Below, piece by piece: positions 8,742-15,855 of a stretch of 64,000 nucleotides of DNA; positions within the stretch are counted from its first letter, which is position 1; each line of letters starts with the position of its first letter. Made by a program: the position numbers and the translations under genes. A model generated the notes under the pieces. It saw only the letters and a program-made list of their open reading frames with translations, made no database searches and was not told the DNA's origin. The stretch spans positions 1,704,001 to 1,768,000 of the forward strand of contig NZ_CP039456.1 of assembly GCF_006974145.1 (NCBI RefSeq), written 5' to 3'. The stretch comes from Changchengzhania lutea (lineage in GTDB: Bacteria; Bacteroidota; Bacteroidia; Flavobacteriales; Flavobacteriaceae).

Positions 8742-11700
8742 TAATTTGGATTTCCTATATAGGTGTTTAATTCAATTTTGATAAAACTATAATTTGAATT
8801 CTTAATAGGCTGTAAAACGCTATGTGTTTGATTTATTTTTCGATTGGGCACAACTTTATTTGATATAGCATCGTTGGGCAAACCGTTTACAAAGCAGTTT
8901 TCCATATTACTATTTACTATCTTAATATCGTCATTTTTTAAAACCTTATATGAGAATGATTGTTGACGCTGTTGCCTAATACCTGACTTTAAAAATAAAT
9001 GGTCTACCCAAAGCATCGTTTTATTTTTATCGTAATAGGTAATTAATAATTGTGGAACGGTAATTTCTTCTAAACCAGAATTAAAAAGTTTTCCAGTTAT
9101 AATATCTTCAGATACATCTAAATTACTTAACGTAGCACCTTTGTATAAATCTGAACTAGAAACATTACCCGCTACTTGTAAATTAAATTTAGTGGGTTGT
9201 TCTTCAAATTCAATAGGAGTGAATTCATCAGGGTTAAAGGTTTTTGGAATAGAGTCTTGAGTTTTAGACCACGCAATACCTTCAAAATTAATTTTAAAAG
9301 CACTCACTTCCTTAGGCATAAGTTTGTGCTTTACGTGATATTTAGCGTTGTATGTAGCCAGCTGTTTATTGTCATCATTATATAGTGTGCCTTTTAAAAC
9401 CACATCCGCAGGAACATTATCTATATTTTGAACTTCACCAATTAACGCATAACTACCATTATGTTTTACCAATTTTGCCGTTAGAATTTCTAAAACGGGT
9501 TGTTTTAAAACATCTTCGTGATGGGTTTGTTCTGTAGTAATTCGTCTGCGTCCTTGGTTAAAATAACGTGTGGAATTATCAGAATACAATTGGTCTGGAG
9601 GTAAATCTAAATCAATATCTTCTGGTTGGATATACCATTTATTGTTAAGTTTTACTAAAGATCTAAAATCAGTTCTTTTAATTTTTTCCAAAGGTGTAAT
9701 CCAATTGGTATTAACTTTTACTGTTACTAAACTATCCGATTCTGATGTTATAATGGTTTCAATGGCGTCTAATTTAGCATAGGAGCTTAATAAGCCATCG
9801 GTTACTGAAATTTCCAACATATACTGAGCTATTGGCAAATTACTTTCAGGGTTAATTAAGCCATATGTGGTTTCAAATTCTTTAAAGTCTAGGGCATCAT
9901 AATAAGCTAAAATGGCATTTGTAGGCGAATGATGTGCATCGTTTTTAATATAAAATTTATAAACACCATAAAATATAAAAACAATTAAAATTACAGACCA
10001 AATATGCGTTATCTGAAGTACTGTTTTTGAAAAATGAGAATACGTGCTTTTAAAGTTTAAATATTCAGGAATAACTTTAACTTTTCTTTTTAGCGTTCTA
10101 ATCCAAAGCATTTGAATGTTTAGTATGAATGCAATAATAACAGTAAGAAACGGAATAATACCCCACATAATTTTTTGCCATTTGGCGACATCATCTTTTG
10201 GTAATATGGATGAAATTGGCGGTACATTTAGCTTTTCCCATACTTGTATACCATTTTCCAATTGCCTTAGACGTTGCCAACCACAGAAGTATAAAATAGG
10301 GTCGTAAAACTTATCATTTGAGAATATATATTTTAGATTGTATTTTTCTGGGGCCGTTAAGAATTGTTGTAAAGAACCAATACCTTCTACACCTTTAAAT
10401 TTTGAATTCTCTAGGCGCTCAATAGGGCGTGTGGTGAGTTCTGGTAAACGCCTTGCGGAATGATAATTACCATCGACACTCATAGCATTGGTTTGTGCCG
10501 CTAACCACGCCATTTGATCGCCAAAGCCTAAAGTCATATACCGCCATTGGTCGTGCTGATCTTGATTTAAGAAGTTTACAATGGGTAACATTTTTATTTT
10601 CTGAGGTTGGGATGGTCTAAAATATCCCAAACTCATTGTAAAAACGGTCATAAAAATGAATAGACCAGCCAAAACTCCACCAATTAAACGATGGTAAATT
10701 GCTCCAAATTTATTCTGAATACGTGTTTTTAAATCGCCCTCAAAAAACCGAAACACAAATTCACCAAATAGAGGAAGCGACATTATAGAAGCCCAAAGCG
10801 TAAAACGGTCTAATGTTAAAATATTAAATGCAGTTTCACCCAAAAAGAGTTTTGGAACAGGGGTTGTACCTCCAGTTCCTAAAACAGTTAGAATTGTTAT
10901 AGATAAACCAAAAAACAAATAACGCTTGCTATAATATCTATAGAAAATATAGGGTAAAAGCACTAGTAAAATACCCCAAGGAATTAAAAAGAATACTAAA
11001 CCTGAAGAGGTTATTTCTAAAAAATCATCTCTAGACCCATGTGGTATGGGGACTTGTGTAATAGGGTTGTTTTTTGAGTTTATCCAATAGGGCAGAATAC
11101 AGCCAATAATAATAATTAATGATAGCATCCCGAAGCTAACAATACGTTTAAAGAGTTTTAAAAAACTGTTTAAAAAGACTTTAAATGTTACCGCTTTCAT
11201 CGAATCTACTTCCTCCTTTGAAACATCCATTAATACCATGCCTATTAATGGAAAAATAAAAAATATCATCCCAAATATGGGTGTAACATGATGTGAGGTA
11301 ACCGTAACCGCTATTAATGATAATGATGTTAAAAGATATCTATACTTACCCGTTTTTAACCATAAATAGATTTCTGGTAAAGCATGCATTAAAACCGATA
11401 TACCAATAATACTTGGTAACTGTCCGAAAACATGTAAGGTTTCTACAAACGAAGATGATAAAACCGCTAAAATTGCGGCATAACCTGCAACAGTTCTATT
11501 GGAAGTTATTAACAATGAAAACCTGTAAACCCCGGTTATAAATAGAATAATACTAATTATAGCAACAGTGAATAATCCAAATTTCAAACCACCAATCATA
11601 GAAAGTAATCCTATTGATTGATGCACTAAAGGGGGATAACTCATTACTGTAAACCCCGTGTACCACTCATAATTCCAAGGTTCAAACCAGCTGTTCGCAT

Positions 11701-11830
11701 AATGATCTGCAAAAAACAGATGTATTAAGGCATCATAGGTGTTTTCTAAAGTAAAGAAGATGGAAGTCCCATGAAACGCCAAGCCTAAAAGGAGTGCAGT
11801 AATTAAGTATTTATTTGAGGTTTCTTTCAT
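8741..11830 (-). CDS. Large GT-C-like membrane protein (PTPS-related membrane family) with periplasmic C-terminal domains
   Basis: A 1029-aa protein. Residues of about 8-580 contain ten or more hydrophobic helices. The first luminal loop has acidic and histidine residues (Asp33, His37, Asp42), as in GT-C glycosyltransferases and the 6-pyruvoyl-tetrahydropterin-synthase-related membrane family, which is not itself a pterin enzyme. Another helix at about 605-627 leads to an NTF2-like region (about 635-740, NAILAYYDALDFKEFETTYG) and two beta-rich regions to the C-terminus. As the only large multispanning glycosyltransferase-like protein here, it is the best candidate for a polymerase or lipid-linked sugar transferase. 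Family assignment is from memory of the pattern; the catalytic role is inferred. Confidence 0.65.
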   Translation of the reverse strand: MKETSNKYLITALLLGLAFHGTSIFFTLENTYDALIHLFFADHYANSWFEPWNYEWYTGFTVMSYPPLVHQSIGLLSMIGGLKFGLFTVAIISIILFITGVYRFSLLITSNRTVAGYAAILAVLSSSFVETLHVFGQLPSIIGISVLMHALPEIYLWLKTGKYRYLLTSLSLIAVTVTSHHVTPIFGMIFFIFPLIGMVLMDVSKEEVDSMKAVTFKVFLNSFLKLFKRIVSFGMLSLIIIIGCILPYWINSKNNPITQVPIPHGSRDDFLEITSSGLVFFLIPWGILLVLLPYIFYRYYSKRYLFFGLSITILTVLGTGGTTPVPKLFLGETAFNILTLDRFTLWASIMSLPLFGEFVFRFFEGDLKTRIQNKFGAIYHRLIGGVLAGLFIFMTVFTMSLGYFRPSQPQKIKMLPIVNFLNQDQHDQWRYMTLGFGDQMAWLAAQTNAMSVDGNYHSARRLPELTTRPIERLENSKFKGVEGIGSLQQFLTAPEKYNLKYIFSNDKFYDPILYFCGWQRLRQLENGIQVWEKLNVPPISSILPKDDVAKWQKIMWGIIPFLTVIIAFILNIQMLWIRTLKRKVKVIPEYLNFKSTYSHFSKTVLQITHIWSVILIVFIFYGVYKFYIKNDAHHSPTNAILAYYDALDFKEFETTYGLINPESNLPIAQYMLEISVTDGLLSSYAKLDAIETIITSESDSLVTVKVNTNWITPLEKIKRTDFRSLVKLNNKWYIQPEDIDLDLPPDQLYSDNSTRYFNQGRRRITTEQTHHEDVLKQPVLEILTAKLVKHNGSYALIGEVQNIDNVPADVVLKGTLYNDDNKQLATYNAKYHVKHKLMPKEVSAFKINFEGIAWSKTQDSIPKTFNPDEFTPIEFEEQPTKFNLQVAGNVSSSDLYKGATLSNLDVSEDIITGKLFNSGLEEITVPQLLITYYDKNKTMLWVDHLFLKSGIRQQRQQSFSYKVLKNDDIKIVNSNMENCFVNGLPNDAISNKVVPNRKINQTHSVLQPIKNSNYSFIKIELNTYIGNPN

Positions 11831-11890
11831 TAAAAGCCTAAACTATAACAATACTGTAAATATATATAATTTTTGTAGGGGTTTATTTAT

Positions 11891-11923
11891 TAATTATCTA
11901 CAGAAAACTGCCATTCGTCGACA
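11891..11923 (+). promoter_or_regulatory. Direct-repeat operator C (LytTR-type spacing)
   Basis: Half-sites TAATTATCTACA (11891-11902) and CATTCGTCGACA (11912-11923) are 21 bp apart, matching operators A and B. The second half-site starts 37 bp before a -7-like box GAATTTTG (11949-11956). The site lies between the 1029-aa membrane protein and the receiver-GT2 gene and could control both. Confidence 0.7.
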
Positions 11924-11948
11924 CAAAGATATGGGTTAAACCAAATAA

Positions 11949-11956
11949 GAATTTTG
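11949..11956 (+). promoter_or_regulatory. -7 promoter box of receiver-GT2 gene
   Basis: GAATTTTG matches seven of eight positions of TAnnTTTG and lies about 55 bases before the ATG, downstream of operator C. The -33 box is weak, consistent with activator dependence. Confidence 0.4.
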
Positions 11957-12010
11957 TAAACGTCTTTCACAGTACTTTTGAATCATCAATAACAAATAAA
12001 ATAGCTTATT

Positions 12011-13213
12011 ATGAAAGTTTTAGCAATAGATGACCAACAATTAGTATTACTTCCTTTACAGAAGCGTTTAGTAGAACTTGGGTACGAAGTGAGAATAGAA
12101 ACTGATTCTAAAAAAAGTTTAGAATTATATGATTCTTTTAATCCAGATTTAGTTATCGTCGACATCAATATGCCTGGGATTTCAGGTTTGGATGTTGTTA
12201 AATATATTAGAAGTTCTAAAAATGGCAATACACCAATCATGGTTTTATCAGGTAATACAACGGACGATATAATTACAGCAGGTTTTGATTTAGGTATTAA
12301 TGATTATATGAAAAAGCCACTAAGCATTAATGAAATTTGTGCTCGTGTTAAACGATTAATTGGTGCTCCAGAAGTTGAGAATAACACGACAACTAATAAT
12401 GTTATGATACAGCAACGTTGTGTTGGTGTGGTAATACCATGCTACAATGAAGAAGAGCGTTTGTTAAGTAAAGAGTTTACTGATTATATTGATAAAAATT
12501 CAGGTTATCATTTGTGTTTTGTAAATGATGGAAGTAAAGATAAAACGTTAGAAATACTTCATGATTTGCAAAGCGGTAGAGAAGATTTTATTACTGTTTA
12601 CGATTGTGACAAAAATGGAGGAAAAGCCGAAGCGGTGCGTTTAGGTATGTTACATATGGCTAAAAAAGCGGATTTGGATTATATAGGGTTTTTAGATGCT
12701 GATTTATCTACAGATTTAACAGATTTTGATGATTTAGTTAAAACTATTGAAAGCTCAGATTTTAAAATAGTAAGTGGTTCAAGAATCTCTAGAATGGGGG
12801 CAAATATCACCAAAGAATCTGCTCGTAAAATTATTAGCTTAACGATCAATTTTATTATCAGAAAGATTTTGAAAATGGATTTTAAAGACACACAATGTGG
12901 TGCTAAGATTTTTCATAAAGATGTTATCAACGTTGCTTTTAGTAAAAAGTTTGTAACGCAGTGGATTTTTGATGTGGAAATCTTTAAAAGAATGAGTCTT
13001 TATTATGGCTTAAAACAAGCAAAAACTATGCTTTGCGAGCAACCTTTAAAAAGATGGATTCATGCAGATGGTTCTAAATTATCTATGAAAGATTCTATAA
13101 AAATTGTTGGTCAGTTAGCTCAAATAGCGTGGGTTTATAGAGCAGGGAAAATGGATAAAGTAGTTAATCTAACAGATGCTAAATATACATTGAACCAAAA
13201 TGTAGCTGCTTAA
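12011..13213 (+). CDS. Response-regulator receiver domain fused to GT2 (DPM/ALG5-like) glycosyltransferase
   Basis: A 400-aa two-domain protein. Residues 1-120 are a CheY-like receiver: acidic pair in IDDQQ, phosphoacceptor Asp51 in VIVDINMPG, and Lys102 in MKKPLS. Residues of about 138-370 are a GT-A glycosyltransferase of family 2: VVIPCYNEEERL, VNDGSKDKT, FLDADLSTDL, SGSRISRMG and KDTQCGAKIF, the set found in polyprenyl-phosphate mannosyl- or glucosyltransferases. No membrane helix follows. It is predicted to make a polyprenyl-phosphate sugar or transfer a sugar under direct phosphorylation control, which is unusual because receivers normally drive DNA binding or cyclic-dinucleotide turnover. 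It is divergent from the membrane operon and downstream of a repeat operator. Confidence 0.85.
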   Translation: MKVLAIDDQQLVLLPLQKRLVELGYEVRIETDSKKSLELYDSFNPDLVIVDINMPGISGLDVVKYIRSSKNGNTPIMVLSGNTTDDIITAGFDLGINDYMKKPLSINEICARVKRLIGAPEVENNTTTNNVMIQQRCVGVVIPCYNEEERLLSKEFTDYIDKNSGYHLCFVNDGSKDKTLEILHDLQSGREDFITVYDCDKNGGKAEAVRLGMLHMAKKADLDYIGFLDADLSTDLTDFDDLVKTIESSDFKIVSGSRISRMGANITKESARKIISLTINFIIRKILKMDFKDTQCGAKIFHKDVINVAFSKKFVTQWIFDVEIFKRMSLYYGLKQAKTMLCEQPLKRWIHADGSKLSMKDSIKIVGQLAQIAWVYRAGKMDKVVNLTDAKYTLNQNVAA

Positions 13214-13522
13214 AACTCGTAGCTAGCTGTCCACTTTTTTGTTGTAAGTCCAATATTTAAGTGAAAGAGTTTAATTTAAAAAATTTGCTTTTATCATAGG
13301 ATACATAAAGACAGGAACGATTTGGCATCCTCTTTTTTTAAAGTCTTATTAAAAAATACAATAATTCACACAGCGACTAGGAACTATTGAATTTTACGAT
13401 ATAACTCTATAAAAATTAACAAAAGGATGAGCTTCCCTACTGGTATAACTACACGTGGTATACAATTTGACAAATTTTACTCTCAAGAATTACTATTAAA
13501 TTAATTTTCGAATTCTCTTTTT
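13214..13522. other. Gene-free spacer between polysaccharide locus and FKBP unit
   Basis: No credible reading frame, strong hairpin or RNA gene is seen here. The only structure is a weak near-inverted pair around GGTATAACTACACGTGGTATACA (about 13441-13463). An ECF-like promoter for the next gene begins at its right end. Confidence 0.4.
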
Positions 13523-13552
13523 TACTGTAGCGCTTGGTTATTGATTTTCGTA
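13523..13552 (+). promoter_or_regulatory. ECF-sigma-like promoter, copy 1
   Basis: TACTGTAGCG, 16 bases, then CGTA. The identical pair with identical 16-base spacing recurs at 14579-14608 before the next gene. The block fits a -35/-10 arrangement of an extracytoplasmic-function sigma factor, for which CGTA is a common -10 core. It lies 42 bases before the FKBP ATG. The ECF sigma gene 1.7 kb downstream is the obvious candidate reader. Confidence 0.6.
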
Positions 13553-13594
13553 ATGGGTATGAAACAAATTTTAAATAATCAAATTTATACTATT

Positions 13595-14557
13595 ATGAAG
13601 AAATCTAAGTTAAATTTTAATAAATTATTTTTGCTGTTTATCCTATTATCCACATCATTACTTCTACAAAGTTGTTCTAATGATGATGATTATGAAGACC
13701 AAAGGAGTATTGACAATAGGTTAATTCTTAAATATTTAAGTGATAATGAAATAGATGCCGAAAAAGATAAAAGCGGCTATTATTATGAAGTAATTAAATC
13801 TAACACTTCTGGTTCTGAAGTAAAGGATAAAGATATATTGTCGGTCTATTATAAAATGAACCTATTGAGTGGAAAAAAAATAGATAGTCTAGTCAATGGT
13901 ACTGACCAGCCTGCGAAATTTAAAATTACTGATAAATCACTTATACCGGTAGGGCTTAGATTTGGATCATCAAAAATGAAAGAGGGCGAAAAATTTAGAT
14001 TCTTTATTCCATCACATCTGGCATATGCTGATTATTCTTACGAAGATCTTTTTCAAGCTAACTCGATATTTATTGTTGAAAGTGAAATAGTAAAAATTGA
14101 AACAGAAGATGATCAAAAAACAATTGATAAAGATTCAATTGATGATTACATAACAGAAAATAGCATCGAAAACATAGAGAGACTTACATCCGGACTTTAT
14201 TATAAAAGAGTAACTGAAGGGGAAGGTGATGAACCTGTAGAAGGAAAAACCGTAAAAATACAATTTGTTGCTAAATATTTAAACGGAGCTACTCTTGATA
14301 GTACAAAAGTAGATAGCCCATTTAGTTTCAAAATTGGAAGCAATACCGTAATCAAAGGGTTAGATGAAGGTGTAAAGTTGATGCAGAAAGGAGAAAAAGC
14401 AACCTTAATTATTCCTTCGCATCTAGCTTATGATGAAAGTTTACAGATATTCCCTGAAAAAGTACGGGAGGATCTCTTGAAAAAGGAATTGATTTTCGAA
14501 GAGACTCCCCCTTTTTCCATTTTAAAATTCGAAGTTGAATTGGTAGAAATCCTTTAA
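13595..14557 (+). CDS. FKBP-type peptidyl-prolyl isomerase lipoprotein (two FKBP-like domains)
   Basis: A 320-aa lipoprotein that probably speeds proline isomerisation during envelope protein folding. The ATG at 13595 gives a proper signal peptide with lipobox LLLQSC; earlier in-frame starts fall inside the promoter and are rejected. A first FKBP-like domain spans about residues 40-175 (KDILSVYYKMNLLSGKKID, FRFFIPSHLAYADYSY) and a second about 185-320 (GKTVKIQFVAKYLNGATLDS, VIKGLDEGVKLMQKGEKATL, IPSHLAYDE). The second keeps more of the canonical pocket. Similar lipoproteins occur with gliding and T9SS machinery in flavobacteria. An ECF-like promoter shared with the next gene suggests control by envelope stress. 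Confidence 0.85.
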   Translation: MKKSKLNFNKLFLLFILLSTSLLLQSCSNDDDYEDQRSIDNRLILKYLSDNEIDAEKDKSGYYYEVIKSNTSGSEVKDKDILSVYYKMNLLSGKKIDSLVNGTDQPAKFKITDKSLIPVGLRFGSSKMKEGEKFRFFIPSHLAYADYSYEDLFQANSIFIVESEIVKIETEDDQKTIDKDSIDDYITENSIENIERLTSGLYYKRVTEGEGDEPVEGKTVKIQFVAKYLNGATLDSTKVDSPFSFKIGSNTVIKGLDEGVKLMQKGEKATLIIPSHLAYDESLQIFPEKVREDLLKKELIFEETPPFSILKFEVELVEIL

Positions 14558-14578
14558 TACAATTTATATTACATAGAG

Positions 14579-14608
14579 TACTGTAGCGTTTTAATGCTTA
14601 AGTACGTA
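14579..14608 (+). promoter_or_regulatory. ECF-sigma-like promoter, copy 2
   Basis: TACTGTAGCG-N16-CGTA, the same bipartite element and spacing as at 13523-13552, located 55 bases before the next lipoprotein gene. The two copies share little sequence outside the boxes, which argues for functional conservation rather than recent duplication. Confidence 0.6.
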
Positions 14609-14663
14609 CAGATAAAATAGAGTAGAATTACAAATAAATGTTTAACTATTTAAAATTAAAATA

Positions 14664-15179
14664 ATGATAGGAAAAGTAATGTTAATTAACAAATATATTA
14701 TTGTTACAGCCATTTTGTTTTTTGCAGCATCTTGTAGTGATACAAGAGATAATACGGAATTGGAAAATCATAAGAAAGTGAATTTAATTGTTAACAAGCA
14801 AGCATTTGAAAAAGCGGAAAACAATCGTAAAAATAGCACTGGTCATGAATTAAGTGATCCGTTTAATATTGAAAGCATTGAACGAGTAGAAGATATTTTA
14901 AAAGTGAAAGTGTCCTATTCAGGTGGCTGTAAAGAGCACACTTTTGAAGTAATATATGGAGGTCAAATACTTCTTTCTAATCCGTGTCAGATTAATCTAA
15001 TTTTAACACAAGACGCAAAGGATGACCCTTGTGAAGCAAACCTTACGGAAACTTTAGAAATTGATCTTAATAAATTGGTTGGTGATAACCAATATAAGGA
15101 TGCATGCACATATAATGTGTTTAATGTCTTAAATGCCTCAAGTGACCCGGATGGTGTTGTTACCTCATTAGACAATTAA
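14664..15179 (+). CDS. Small lipoprotein of unknown function
   Basis: A 171-aa exported protein; signal peptide with lipobox FFAASC at about residues 20-25. A start five codons later, at the ATG of MLINKY, is equally possible. The mature part has a conserved-looking block SYSGGCKEHTFEVIYGG (about residues 92-108) and paired cysteines (SNPC, KDDPCEANLTE, DACTY), which could form disulfides in the periplasm. The SGGC...HxF and CEANLTETL pattern recurs in small Bacteroidota lipoproteins, but I do not know a function. It is placed between an FKBP lipoprotein and an ECF sigma gene and has the same ECF-like promoter as the FKBP gene, so it is probably part of an envelope-response unit. Confidence 0.7.
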   Translation: MIGKVMLINKYIIVTAILFFAASCSDTRDNTELENHKKVNLIVNKQAFEKAENNRKNSTGHELSDPFNIESIERVEDILKVKVSYSGGCKEHTFEVIYGGQILLSNPCQINLILTQDAKDDPCEANLTETLEIDLNKLVGDNQYKDACTYNVFNVLNASSDPDGVVTSLDN

Positions 15180-15202
15180 CTTCAGATATTTTTTTAATAT
15201 CC

Positions 15203-15259
15203 AAACTTAAATAATTCATGAGGAATACTATAAATATTCCTCATGAATTATTTAAGTTT
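15203..15259 (+). promoter_or_regulatory. Perfect 25-bp-arm hairpin enclosing the ECF sigma start codon
   Basis: Bases 15203-15227 are exactly complementary to 15235-15259 with a 7-base loop CTATAAA. The sigma ATG (15243-15245) lies in the right arm, so in mRNA the start codon and its upstream region would be fully base-paired. There is no U-tract after the stem, so a simple terminator is less likely than a translational switch, though partial termination of the preceding gene is possible. Confidence 0.8.
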
Positions 15260-15854
15260 AAGAACTATACGTGAATCACCAACAAATACACTCTATAATA
15301 AATTGAAAGATAATTACGAAGATTCTATTGAGTATGAAATCATAGAGGGGTGCAAACTGGAGAAGAGTGAATATCAGGAAAAGTTGTACAAACATTTTTA
15401 TGGATACGCTTTTAGTATTTCCAGATTAAATACATATTCAAGGGAAGAAGCTGTTGATGTAATGAACGATAGTTTTATAAAAGTGTTCTCAAATATTCAC
15501 CGATTTGATTTAAAACAGTCTTTTAAAGCATGGATTCGAAGAATTATAATAAACACTGCTATTGACAATTATCGAAAAAATAAAAAACATTACTTTCTAT
15601 TGGATGTTGTAGAAGTAGATCCTCCAGAAGTAAATGAAAGTGTAATTAGTAAGTTAACTGCTGAAGATATTTTGAAATTATTGGATCAGTTACCAAAACC
15701 ACACAGATTAGTCTTTAACCTTTATGAAATACAGGGCTTTAACCATAAAGAAATAGCAGAAAAACTCAATATAAAAATAAGTTCATCTCGAACATTTTTA
15801 ACTCGGGCTAAAAATAAATTGAGAATATTATTAAACGAAAATTTTAAAAACTAA
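15243..15854 (+). CDS. ECF-type RNA polymerase sigma factor (sigma-70 family)
   Basis: A 203-aa sigma factor. Region 2 spans about residues 45-110 (YKHFYGYAFSISRLNTYSREEAVDVMNDSFIKVF, FKAWIRRIIINTAIDNYRK) and region 4 about 137-195 (LLDQLPKPHRLVFNLYEIQGFNHKEIAEKL, SSRTFLTRAKNKL). The first ~35 residues precede the conserved core and are unusually long; the only ATG before the core is the one inside the hairpin, with TTG at 15303 as an alternative. It is followed one base later by its likely membrane partner, a typical sigma/anti-sigma arrangement. It is the best candidate for the TGTAGCG/CGTA promoters upstream. Confidence 0.85.
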   Translation: MNYLSLRTIRESPTNTLYNKLKDNYEDSIEYEIIEGCKLEKSEYQEKLYKHFYGYAFSISRLNTYSREEAVDVMNDSFIKVFSNIHRFDLKQSFKAWIRRIIINTAIDNYRKNKKHYFLLDVVEVDPPEVNESVISKLTAEDILKLLDQLPKPHRLVFNLYEIQGFNHKEIAEKLNIKISSSRTFLTRAKNKLRILLNENFKN

Positions 15855-15855
15855 A

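Noticed and set aside
903-13213. A direct Pel or cellulose operon
   Set aside because: No PelA/PelD/PelE, BcsA or BcsB homologue is recognisable; only the architecture is similar.
13541-13594. A longer N-terminus for the FKBP lipoprotein
   Set aside because: It starts in the promoter spacer and would hide the signal peptide; the ATG at 13595 gives a clean lipobox.
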